Assembly: GCA_002506365.1 (NCBI GenBank) | Contig: DAXK01000022.1 | Coordinates: 1 to 38,782 of the forward strand | Reading direction: 5' to 3' | Source: an archaeon UBA583 | Lineage (GTDB): Archaea; Nanobdellota; Nanobdellia; Woesearchaeales; UBA583 | Length of the DNA stretch: 38,782 nucleotides | Shown: positions 1 through 7,954 of the stretch, in pieces | Numbering within the stretch: position 1 is the stretch's first letter | How the letters are laid out: each line of letters starts with the position of its first letter | The notes under the pieces: model-generated | Seen by the model: the letters and a program-made list of their open reading frames with translations, nothing else | Databases searched by the model: none | Told to the model about the DNA's origin: nothing | Position numbers and translations under genes: made by a program

Positions 1-91
1 TAAACAAATAATCAATATAAAAAAATATCGTTATATAAATTATATAATCTAAAAAATAAAAAATAAAAATAATCAGAATAAATTAAACCAA

Positions 92-1048
92 TTATTTTTT
101 AGAAACAATAGATTCAAAATTTAATAAACCTAAATGTGCTCCCTTAAATGATACAACATTTGATGAATTTAAAGATGCAAATTTCATACATTCCTCAATT
201 GAATACCCATTAGTATAAAAATAAAAAAAAGTTGCCCCATAACAATCTCCAGCTCCAGTTGCATCAATTACTTTTGATTTAACACAAGGGCTAAAATAAT
301 CTCTCTTTCCATCAAAAACATAACTTCCATTTTTTCCATCAGTAATCACAACAACACTAACTCCAAGATAAAAAATATTTTTTAAACAATCATTAATCTC
401 AGAACATCCAGACAAAATTTTAGCCTCATCTAAATTTAAAATAATAATGTCACATTTTTTAATTAATTCATTTAACCTTTTTTCCTTTCCAACTAAAGTT
501 GAACTTGCTCCATAACAAAAAATAGAATCAGAATTTTTATTTTTCATTTTATCAATAAAATCCATCTGAGTCTCAAAACTTTTTCCTTGTAAAGAAGTTA
601 AATAAAAATAATCACAATTTATATTATCAATATCAAAATCTGACATTTCAAGTAAAGAATTTTGACCCCTAAAAGTAAAAATTACTCTATCAGAATCCTC
701 GGTATCCAAAATAACACTCTTAGCACATCCAACATCAGATAATTTAGATTTAATACAATTAACATTATTTTTCTCCAAATCAGACTTTACTAAATCATAT
801 GAATCAAATGAATGTTTACCTAAATAAGAAACTTTTCCCCCTAATTTTGAAATAGCAATAGAAATATTAACTCCTCCACCACCAACAGTCTTTTTAAAAT
901 CTTCTTTAATACGAATTTTTTCACCTAGATTCACATCAGAAAGTTTTTCACCCAACTCAATAGTTTCATCAATAACATTTGAACCCATCACACAATAAGA
1001 ATTATTTAAAGAATTATTTTTTTTCCCACCTAAAAATTTTTTTAACAT
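92..1048 (-). CDS. PfkB/ribokinase-family sugar or nucleoside kinase
   Basis: This 318-aa protein has the layout of the PfkB family, which phosphorylates sugars or nucleosides with ATP in the cytoplasm. The glycine-rich N-terminal motif GGGGVNISIAISKLGG is at about residues 56-71. The C-terminal signature DATGAGD is at 262-268, with D268 as the expected catalytic base and GAGD as the anion hole. VITDGKNGS (234-242) matches the strand before the ATP site. Length is normal. The start is ATG, with TTATAAATAA about 23 nt upstream, which suggests a leaderless transcript. It stands alone and is divergent from the GGDEF-like gene, so context does not name a substrate; ribose, adenosine or another sugar are all possible. 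Confidence 0.9.
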   Translation of the reverse strand: MLKKFLGGKKNNSLNNSYCVMGSNVIDETIELGEKLSDVNLGEKIRIKEDFKKTVGGGGVNISIAISKLGGKVSYLGKHSFDSYDLVKSDLEKNNVNCIKSKLSDVGCAKSVILDTEDSDRVIFTFRGQNSLLEMSDFDIDNINCDYFYLTSLQGKSFETQMDFIDKMKNKNSDSIFCYGASSTLVGKEKRLNELIKKCDIIILNLDEAKILSGCSEINDCLKNIFYLGVSVVVITDGKNGSYVFDGKRDYFSPCVKSKVIDATGAGDCYGATFFYFYTNGYSIEECMKFASLNSSNVVSFKGAHLGLLNFESIVSKK

Positions 1049-1242
1049 AACATAAAAATAAAAAAATTATTTATAATAAATTTTAACTATTTACCAATAA
1101 CTCAAATAAAAAAATTAATTCTAATTTAATTAAGTAATAAAATATTAAATCAAATAAAGAAAATAAATTAAAAATTGAAAAATTAAATAATTTAACACTA
1201 ATTAAAACAAAGTATTAAATAATAAAAAATATAAAAATCACT

Positions 1243-3099
1243 ATGATTGAATTCAATCCTGAAAATTCACAAATTGTAAACTTAATTGAAAAAATACAAA
1301 AACAAGATATTTTTACTCAATTATTAAACATTGACCTTACAACCCTTAATTCTGAATTTGGATATGAAGTTACAAACCAATATAAAAAATGTCTAATTGA
1401 TAGAATAAATCAAAAGTTTCAAAAAAACATTTTATACTTTAAAATTTTAGGAGGAAAAATTTTAATAATTTCTTCTAAACAAATTACCTCTGAAGAAAAA
1501 AAAGATATTAATTTATACTGTGAAAAAATCATAAATGATAAAAGAAGATTTGTATATTTTAATGAAAAAATAATTTCAAAAAATAATTTAACATATAAAC
1601 AACTTCTTGAAAAATATATTCAAATAGAAATTAATTTATCTCAGAAAAGAGAAAACATTCAAAAAGCAATTTCACAAATTAAATCATTATCTGATGCTAA
1701 AGAACTTGAAGATATCTGGGAAATAACTTCTAAAAAATCAAATCAAATAAATATAAAAATTGAAAAAGAAAACATTCGTGAACTTTTAAAATATACAAAA
1801 CACTCAAATTATTTAACTCAAAGTTTATACGCATACCACAAAGTTTTACAAAATGAAAATATCTTACAAAATACAAATTTAATTTTTCAAAATACCTTAA
1901 CCTATAAAATTTGGTTTGAAATCCAAGAACTATTATTTCAAAGTTATAAAAAAGAAAAAATTAATACAATGATTGAATCTCGAAACCAAAATAATAATAG
2001 TAATAATAACTCTGAAAACATAAATAGAGAAAAAAGATTTAAAATTCAATTAGAATTTGTATCTGACTGGTTTAAATCATCTATAAAAAGTTTAACACCA
2101 TATTTAAACCAAACACAACTAACTCAAATTAAAGATTTTGAAACTCAAATTAATCAACTACAAAATCAATCAGAAGAAGAAATAAAAAACAAAACAAAAA
2201 CTCTTTTAGACCAAATTACAAATTTTACAGATACTTTAAACATAAATGGATTTCAATCAATCCCACTTGAAAATTTAAAACAAAATATAGAATCATTACA
2301 ATTTATTCAAAGACAAATTTATTTAAATTTTAATCCTAGCGACAAAGAAAATTGGAACCTTTTAACTAAAACATATTTAAATCAAAATTTTATTAAAACT
2401 GAATATCCTGGATTTATAAAAGGAGATTCTCAATCAATCTTAGAATCAATCCAATACTTAAATCAAAACTTAATTAAAGAATCAAATCATCAATACTTAA
2501 CTATGGGATTTTTAGAAATTGATTTTTTTAACGCATTTAATTCATATTTTTTCCCAAATGATGTAGATAAATTCTATAATAAATTACTAGATACAATATT
2601 TGAAACTGCAAATGAATTTATAATGAAATATCCAAAACTTTTCAAAACATTAAACATTGGAATACTTGGAGATGAATTTTTTTTTACATTTTTAAATAAA
2701 GAAATATTAACACAAAAAGATGAAAAAACCATATCAGTATTTTTAAAATTAATAAATAGAAAAATACTACAAAAAACTAAAACAAATTTAATAATAAAAA
2801 CTGAAAAAAGAAAAATTATAGACCTAAAAGAAAACGAATTAACTATTAGAGTCCCATTAGAAAAAACTAAATTTTTCTCAACAACTACATTTGAAATTGG
2901 AAAAATTTCAGTAAGTAAATATTTGTTATTAAATAAAAAAGTTCAATTTCAAAATAACTCTATTCTCCAATTCAAAGATATATATGAATTTTTAGACCAA
3001 AAAATGAAATTTATCAAAGAAAATAAAATAAAAGAGCTTAAAATTGAAGATTTTAATTTAAATCAAGTCGAAATCAAAGAACTTAAAAAAATAAGTTAA
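1243..3099 (+). CDS. Tandem GGDEF/nucleotide-cyclase-palm-like protein
   Basis: This 618-aa protein, rich in Lys, Asn, Ile and Gln, has no clear full-length family match from memory. Two regions resemble the GGDEF/Cas10 palm fold. In the N-terminal one, LLNIDLTTLN (27-36, D31) is followed by ILYFKILGGKILII (63-76), so the loop has GG but the acidic pair is lost. In the C-terminal one, GFLEIDFFNAFN (metal-binding position D427) is followed by ILGDEFFF (about 474-481), where LGDEF replaces GGDEF, and then by YEFLDQKMKFIKENK near the end, which resembles the family's ADxALYxAKxxG helix. The middle (about 115-400) is helical. It could be a diguanylate cyclase-like enzyme, a cyclic-oligonucleotide synthase or a non-catalytic nucleotide sensor. 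TATTAAATAA lies about 27 nt before the ATG. No signal peptide or membrane segment is seen. Confidence 0.6.
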   Translation: MIEFNPENSQIVNLIEKIQKQDIFTQLLNIDLTTLNSEFGYEVTNQYKKCLIDRINQKFQKNILYFKILGGKILIISSKQITSEEKKDINLYCEKIINDKRRFVYFNEKIISKNNLTYKQLLEKYIQIEINLSQKRENIQKAISQIKSLSDAKELEDIWEITSKKSNQINIKIEKENIRELLKYTKHSNYLTQSLYAYHKVLQNENILQNTNLIFQNTLTYKIWFEIQELLFQSYKKEKINTMIESRNQNNNSNNNSENINREKRFKIQLEFVSDWFKSSIKSLTPYLNQTQLTQIKDFETQINQLQNQSEEEIKNKTKTLLDQITNFTDTLNINGFQSIPLENLKQNIESLQFIQRQIYLNFNPSDKENWNLLTKTYLNQNFIKTEYPGFIKGDSQSILESIQYLNQNLIKESNHQYLTMGFLEIDFFNAFNSYFFPNDVDKFYNKLLDTIFETANEFIMKYPKLFKTLNIGILGDEFFFTFLNKEILTQKDEKTISVFLKLINRKILQKTKTNLIIKTEKRKIIDLKENELTIRVPLEKTKFFSTTTFEIGKISVSKYLLLNKKVQFQNNSILQFKDIYEFLDQKMKFIKENKIKELKIEDFNLNQVEIKELKKIS

Positions 3100-3109
3100 G
3101 TATATAAAT
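3100..3109 (+). promoter_or_regulatory. TATA-like box of the 150-aa gene
   Basis: GTATATAAATAC is centred about 26 nt before the ATG at 3131. This is the normal archaeal distance from TATA box to transcription start, so the transcript would begin at or next to the start codon (leaderless). It gives the 150-aa gene its own promoter, although it begins only 31 nt after the upstream stop. Confidence 0.5.
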
Positions 3110-3130
3110 ACTAAAAAAATTATAAATAAT

Positions 3131-3583
3131 ATGTTATTATTAGGAGCACCACTTATCAGTAACCAAATTTATTTAAGTGGGAAATTTTCAGTCAAAATTC
3201 TTGAAAATTTTAAACTACTTCCAACCCACCCTGAAACTGAACTTGTAACTCCAATCGACTTACCAATACTAAATCAAACAAAATCAATTTTCCTAACTCA
3301 TTATTTTAAAAATCAAACATACAACGATGATGAAAATATAACTAAATCAAACTACTCAGATTTAGAAACAAAACTATTACTAGAATTTCAAAATCAAAAA
3401 ATTAATCGACAACTCCCATGTGATTATTTCATAGGAAAATTAAGAAACCAAACACAATATGGTTGGACATCCCAACCAATAATTATACTAAACCAAAACG
3501 AATATAATAACGAAATAGGAATTAAAAAAATTAATAATTGGAGTCAAAAATATTTAGTTAATAATTTATTAAACAGACTATAA
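3131..3583 (+). CDS. Unknown 150-aa protein downstream of the GGDEF-like gene
   Basis: I do not recognise this protein. It has a short hydrophobic N-terminus (MLLLGAPLISNQIYLSG), too weak for a confident signal peptide. A mixed polar body follows with LTHYFKNQTYNDDEN, a single cysteine (PCDYFIGKLRNQ) and YGWTSQPIIILNQNEY near the end. There are no membrane helices and no repeats. It lies 31 nt after the GGDEF-like gene on the same strand but has a TATA-like box at leaderless distance, so it may be expressed alone or together with that gene. A partner or effector role is possible from position only. It ends 33 nt from the convergent arlJ gene. Confidence 0.65.
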   Translation: MLLLGAPLISNQIYLSGKFSVKILENFKLLPTHPETELVTPIDLPILNQTKSIFLTHYFKNQTYNDDENITKSNYSDLETKLLLEFQNQKINRQLPCDYFIGKLRNQTQYGWTSQPIIILNQNEYNNEIGIKKINNWSQKYLVNNLLNRL

Positions 3584-3616
3584 ATCAAATATTTAAATAA
3601 AATAAATTCAATAACT

Positions 3617-5266
3617 CTAAGGCATGATTGATTTTGAAACACTAACAACAGCTAATTCAATTAAAGCACCAATCCAAAGCATAATAACTAAATCTAAAAA
3701 CATACCCAATTTATTTCCACCATCAACATCCTTTACAATATAAGAAGAAATTGTTGAATGAATTAATAAAATAATTCCAATATATATAGGAGCAGCACTT
3801 GAATCATTAGTTGAATTTGTTGGAAAAATTCCTGCCAATAAATCTAAAGCTTCCCCACTAATATCTGCAGTTAAAGAAGTAAAAACTTCAAACAATAAAA
3901 CTGAAACCATCAAAGAAATATAAATAGTTAAAGCTAAACCAAAAAAAGTCCCAAAAACATTTCCCCTAAGTGTTGCTGCAAACTCTTGCTTTTGATCCCT
4001 AAGCCCATTGATTTTTTCCATATTATCAGAAACAATTTCTCCCGCAATAGCAGCTGAACCACCTCTATACACAACAGTTACAAAAATATCAGTAAACTCA
4101 GAAATTAAAGCAGACCCAGATTCTTTAGAAAAATAAAACCACGAATTAAATTTATCTGAAGTAATCTTTAATCTTTTATATAATCTCTCAAGCATACTAT
4201 CTAAAATCCCAAAATTATGAGGTAATAAAGTCTCAACAGTAGTTGTTAAAGTTCCTCCCTTAGACTGATGAACATCCCCCAAAGAACGAATAAAAGCAGG
4301 AAATAAAATATCTCTTTTCTTAACCATCTTTTCATTAAAATTAGCATAAAGCCCAGTAAAAATAAAAGGAGTCATAATAATTGCAATCTTCATCATAACA
4401 GGAATATCAGCAAGTAAAACAAATGGAGCAATAATTAAAGACAAAATTAATGAAAATCCAAACATCATCCAACACTGAACCCTACCAGTTTCAAGTCCTA
4501 AATCATGATACAAACCATCAGTTGGTAAAAAAAACTTCACCATAACTAACAAAACTGAATCTAAAAATACAATTCCAATAATTGAAAATTGTAAAAAAAT
4601 AACTGAATCAGCTCCTGTTAATAATGGCAACAATAATAAAATCGCAATAACAAAACTAAACGCTAAAATTAAAGAAACAAACAAATCCTGAATTGTCCTA
4701 ATTCTCTCCAAACCCTCAACATAAACATTTTCATAAGCTCTCATCAAAACTTTTTGTTCACCAATTAAAAACTTTCCAATATTTGCATTAAAAGATAAAG
4801 CAATTCCCATACGCTCTAAAAATCTTGAAAAATGTTCAGTATTTAAAATTGAAGAAACCTTATACGCTGAAGTAGCGAAATCTACTTTAATAGTTTCAAC
4901 TAAATAAATTAATTTTCTAAAAACATTTGAAATCTCCCTATACCTTTTTTTCTCAGATAAATCCGTAAACATCTCCTTACGCTCCAAATTAACTGTTGAT
5001 AAAGCTCCAGCATAAGTAATAAAATAATGTAAATTTTCCTCAATATCTCTGGTTTGTCCATCAATAATCATAATTGGATACGCAAACAAAGTTACAAAAA
5101 CACAAATAAAAACAAAATACCCTAATAATTTTGCATATGAATTATCAAACCCAAAAATAAAAATCATTAAAATCAAACAATCTAATAAAAAAATTGGTAA
5201 AAAATACTTTAAAATATAAGTTTTAAAATCTGAAAGTCCTAAAGCAGCTAATGTTTTGGAGTTCAT
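3617..5266 (-). CDS. arlJ: ArlJ/FlaJ, membrane platform of the archaellum or pilus
   Basis: This 549-aa polytopic protein is the type II secretion F (TadC/PilC-like) platform that anchors the ArlI motor and the growing filament. Hydrophobic segments lie at about 20-40, 46-68, 197-217, 222-247, 268-287, 290-308, 435-463, 495-511 and 522-543. Two soluble T2SSF helical repeats (about 75-195 and 315-430) share the pattern of a small helical bundle before a membrane block. Length fits the family (about 550 aa). It is the last gene of the block, after arlH and arlI, the usual archaeal order. ATG at 5266 is fixed by an in-frame stop just upstream. A strong ribosome-binding site, GGAGGTGG (5281-5288), sits 14 nt before it, farther than usual. 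Confidence 0.93.
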   Translation of the reverse strand: MNSKTLAALGLSDFKTYILKYFLPIFLLDCLILMIFIFGFDNSYAKLLGYFVFICVFVTLFAYPIMIIDGQTRDIEENLHYFITYAGALSTVNLERKEMFTDLSEKKRYREISNVFRKLIYLVETIKVDFATSAYKVSSILNTEHFSRFLERMGIALSFNANIGKFLIGEQKVLMRAYENVYVEGLERIRTIQDLFVSLILAFSFVIAILLLLPLLTGADSVIFLQFSIIGIVFLDSVLLVMVKFFLPTDGLYHDLGLETGRVQCWMMFGFSLILSLIIAPFVLLADIPVMMKIAIIMTPFIFTGLYANFNEKMVKKRDILFPAFIRSLGDVHQSKGGTLTTTVETLLPHNFGILDSMLERLYKRLKITSDKFNSWFYFSKESGSALISEFTDIFVTVVYRGGSAAIAGEIVSDNMEKINGLRDQKQEFAATLRGNVFGTFFGLALTIYISLMVSVLLFEVFTSLTADISGEALDLLAGIFPTNSTNDSSAAPIYIGIILLIHSTISSYIVKDVDGGNKLGMFLDLVIMLWIGALIELAVVSVSKSIMP

Positions 5267-5272
5267 TTTTTA

Positions 5273-5320
5273 TTAAAAATCCACCTCCGAATTTCTAAAA
5301 TTTGTTTTGACATTTACCAT
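5273..5320 (-). other. 15-codon mini-ORF containing the arlJ ribosome-binding site
   Basis: Between arlI and arlJ an ATG at 5320 opens a reading frame MVNVKTNFRNSEVDF ending in TAA at 5273-5275, only 6 nt before the arlJ ATG. The strong Shine-Dalgarno-like GGAGGTGG (5281-5288) lies inside it, 14 nt from arlJ. Translating it could bring ribosomes close to the arlJ start (translational coupling), or it may be chance. No similarity is known to me. Confidence 0.25.
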
Positions 5321-5331
5321 TGTCTAAAACC

Positions 5332-6978
5332 TCACACCTTAAACGGTAAAGCCCGCTCCCCATCACGCCTATACTTTGCCAATAAATCTACAATCTCAAA
5401 ATAATTATCAATTCCACTCTCACATAACGCTTTAATAATCTTAGACCGCTTAGCCATAATTTCATAAATCTCTCTTGGATCCTTTAACCCAATTTGAGCA
5501 GCAATTTTTTTCTCCAAAATATGACTATTATAAAGTCCACGAAAATTATGTTGATCTTTAATAGGATCCCAGTGAAAAACTTCCTTAGTTAAAATTTTCT
5601 TAACTTCATCACTATACTTAATTAACTCAGTAATTGATAATACTCTACGCTCAACTTTCCCATTAACATAAACAGCACTTTGAATTAAAACAACATTTAA
5701 ATTGTCCATAAAAGCAATTGGAATATTTAAAGGTTCTCCAGTTAAACGTTGAATCATTGAATGCACAGACCCAGCGTGAAAAGTAGACATAACAGGGTGA
5801 CCAGTTTGCATAGCTTGAAAAGTAATATTTGCTTCCTTTCCACGAATTTCTCCCACAATAATATAATCTGGACGAGAACGCAAAGATGCTAATAGTAAAT
5901 CAAACATCGTAACATCAGTTTTTTCTCCAGATTCTCTTGTAACTAAATGTTGCCAAATTGGATGAGGAACAGTAAGCTCAGGAGTATTTTCTACAGAATA
6001 AATTTTATGATCTAAAGGAATAAAAGTAGTTGCAGCATTTAAAGTAGTAGTTTTTCCTGAAGCTGTTTCACCACAAACAAAAACTGAAGCTCCATTTTCT
6101 AAACATAACCATAAATATCCAGCCATATCAGCAGACCAAGTTCCCCAATTAACAAGCATCGGAACAGATACTGGAGTCTCATTGAACTTACGAATTGTAA
6201 AAGAAGAACCACCAAGTGAAACCTTCCTAGAATAAATATAATTTACACGCGATCCATCCCCCATAATAGCATCTACAATTGGTGTTGCTTCAGAAACTGG
6301 ACGCTCCACACGCTCACTCGCTTCAACTACATACTTATTTAACTCCAAATCATCCTCAAACTCAACTGAACTTTTAATTGACCCAAAAATTTTATGAATA
6401 ATCCAAATATTACCAACCCCAACACAACTAATATCTTCAATATAAATATCACGTAAAATAGGTTCCAATTTAGCATAACCTAATCTATCCTTAACTAAAT
6501 GAAATAAAATTATTTCATGTTGTTGTGCAGTTAATCTAATTTTCTTTCCTAAAGAATTCAAAAAATTAACTTTTTCCTCCCTATCAGAAATTTCAGTAAC
6601 TTCATTATATAACCCAATTAAAACTTCTCTTAATTCCTCCAAAGTTTTAGGAATTGCAGCAGTATGAGCAACCTCAATAATTCTATCTAAAATTGAATGA
6701 TAAAAATCTTGTTCATCCTTATTTAATTCAGGCATAATCGCTTTTGACTCAATTGACCCTTTTTCAACCCCTCTAGAAATATGAATAAAAATAGGATCCC
6801 CAATAGGATAAATAATATTTGGAAACTCTAAACTTCTCATACTTCTATCTAAAGTTGTATGAAATTCTGGAACTCCCTCAGTTTGAGAAACCTTATCAAC
6901 ATACTCCTTTAAATGAGGAAACTTAACCATAGCCTCATTAAAATCCTCAGTTTTTGAAAAGTGTTGTCTCTCTACCAT
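5332..6978 (-). CDS. arlI: ArlI/FlaI, hexameric motor ATPase
   Basis: This 548-aa protein is a secretion superfamily ATPase of the FlaI/PilT/GspE type that powers assembly, and in true archaella rotation. Walker A is GETASGKTT (303-311), followed by the Asp-box-like IYSVENTPEL (about 327-336) and the Walker B region DYIIVGEIRG (371-380). The His-box region TGHPVMSTFHAGS is at 392-404. The N-terminal half (1-270) forms the usual variable and N-terminal ATPase domains. Length matches ArlI. It lies between arlH (161 nt upstream) and arlJ (65 nt downstream). AATTTAAATT about 27 nt before the ATG could give it its own promoter. Confidence 0.95.
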   Translation of the reverse strand: MVERQHFSKTEDFNEAMVKFPHLKEYVDKVSQTEGVPEFHTTLDRSMRSLEFPNIIYPIGDPIFIHISRGVEKGSIESKAIMPELNKDEQDFYHSILDRIIEVAHTAAIPKTLEELREVLIGLYNEVTEISDREEKVNFLNSLGKKIRLTAQQHEIILFHLVKDRLGYAKLEPILRDIYIEDISCVGVGNIWIIHKIFGSIKSSVEFEDDLELNKYVVEASERVERPVSEATPIVDAIMGDGSRVNYIYSRKVSLGGSSFTIRKFNETPVSVPMLVNWGTWSADMAGYLWLCLENGASVFVCGETASGKTTTLNAATTFIPLDHKIYSVENTPELTVPHPIWQHLVTRESGEKTDVTMFDLLLASLRSRPDYIIVGEIRGKEANITFQAMQTGHPVMSTFHAGSVHSMIQRLTGEPLNIPIAFMDNLNVVLIQSAVYVNGKVERRVLSITELIKYSDEVKKILTKEVFHWDPIKDQHNFRGLYNSHILEKKIAAQIGLKDPREIYEIMAKRSKIIKALCESGIDNYFEIVDLLAKYRRDGERALPFKV

Positions 6979-7139
6979 TTTTATAAAATAACAAAAAATA
7001 AATTTAAATTAAAAATAAATTTAAACTTATAATAACATAATAAAAAATCGTATTTATAACTTATAAATATAATTTGTCATTTTGAAATAACATTTTAAAA
7101 CATCTAAATAAATTCATAAAAAAATAAAAAAAATAAGAT

Positions 7140-7856
7140 TTAACTAAATCCACCAATTTCAATAATCACTCCCTCAGCAGGCTCAACTCTAAACGGAATC
7201 GAACTCATATACAAATCCATTGGTCTCTTAAATCTTTTAATACTCATAGCACGAACAATTTCACCCGCAAAAGATTTAACTTCACAATTAATATATAAAT
7301 CAGCAACTGAACGCAACAAAGTTAAAAACTTTTCATCCAAATGAGTTGGATCAATAGTAAACAAAACAGTTTTATTTAAATTATTTAAATTTCTAAAAAA
7401 ATTAACAATCTTAAAATACGCTTCATCTGTATCATTTTTTTTAATTAATAAAAAACTCATAGTATCAAAAATAATAATATCACTTTCAAAAATACTTTTC
7501 TCCTTAATAATTCTATCAACAAAATCCTCATCCTCATCAAACTTTACTTTCCCTAAAAAAGGAACCATTGTTAAAAATAATAAATTTCTATCAAGCATAT
7601 GCTTTGAAACACTATACTTAATAGAATCCATTTGTTTAATAAAATCTAAAGTATTAAGCTCAGTAGATAAATAAGTGATTGTAGCCCCATTATTTAATAA
7701 TGCATATGTAAACCTCTGACACAAAATACTTTTTCCAGCACCATCAACTCCTTCTAACAAAATTAAAGAACTTTTAGGAATCCCACCACCAAAATAACGA
7801 TTTAACTCGTCTCTTTCAAGCGATAATGAATAATAACCTCTACCTGATGCAACCAT
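7140..7856 (-). CDS. arlH: ArlH/FlaH, RecA-like ATP-binding regulator of ArlI
   Basis: With the ATG at 7856 this is a 238-aa KaiC/RecA-fold protein. Walker A is GVDGAGKS (36-43); the Walker B strand is IIIFD (127-131). ArlH forms a ring that binds ATP and controls the ArlI motor at the base of the filament. Length and the N-terminal LSLERDELNRYFGGGIP fit the family, which is why this internal ATG is preferred over an ATG at 7895 or a TTG at 7913, which would add an unrelated N-terminus. It sits 41 nt after the 782-aa secreted-protein gene and before arlI, in the conserved order H-I-J. Confidence 0.92.
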   Translation of the reverse strand: MVASGRGYYSLSLERDELNRYFGGGIPKSSLILLEGVDGAGKSILCQRFTYALLNNGATITYLSTELNTLDFIKQMDSIKYSVSKHMLDRNLLFLTMVPFLGKVKFDEDEDFVDRIIKEKSIFESDIIIFDTMSFLLIKKNDTDEAYFKIVNFFRNLNNLNKTVLFTIDPTHLDEKFLTLLRSVADLYINCEVKSFAGEIVRAMSIKRFKRPMDLYMSSIPFRVEPAEGVIIEIGGFS

Positions 7857-7954
7857 AATAAATAAATAGTATTTAAAGTTATAAAATTCAGTCATTATTA
7901 ATAAGTTAAACAAAAATCAAAAATTACTAAAATAAAAATAAAAATAAAAAATAA

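Noticed and set aside
1243..3099. Naming the 618-aa protein Cas10
   Set aside because: There is no HD domain motif, no GGDD and no CRISPR neighbour; only the palm-like patterns are visible.
7857..7913. Longer ArlH start at TTG 7913 or ATG 7895
   Set aside because: The extra residues do not fit the family; the ATG at 7856 gives the normal length.
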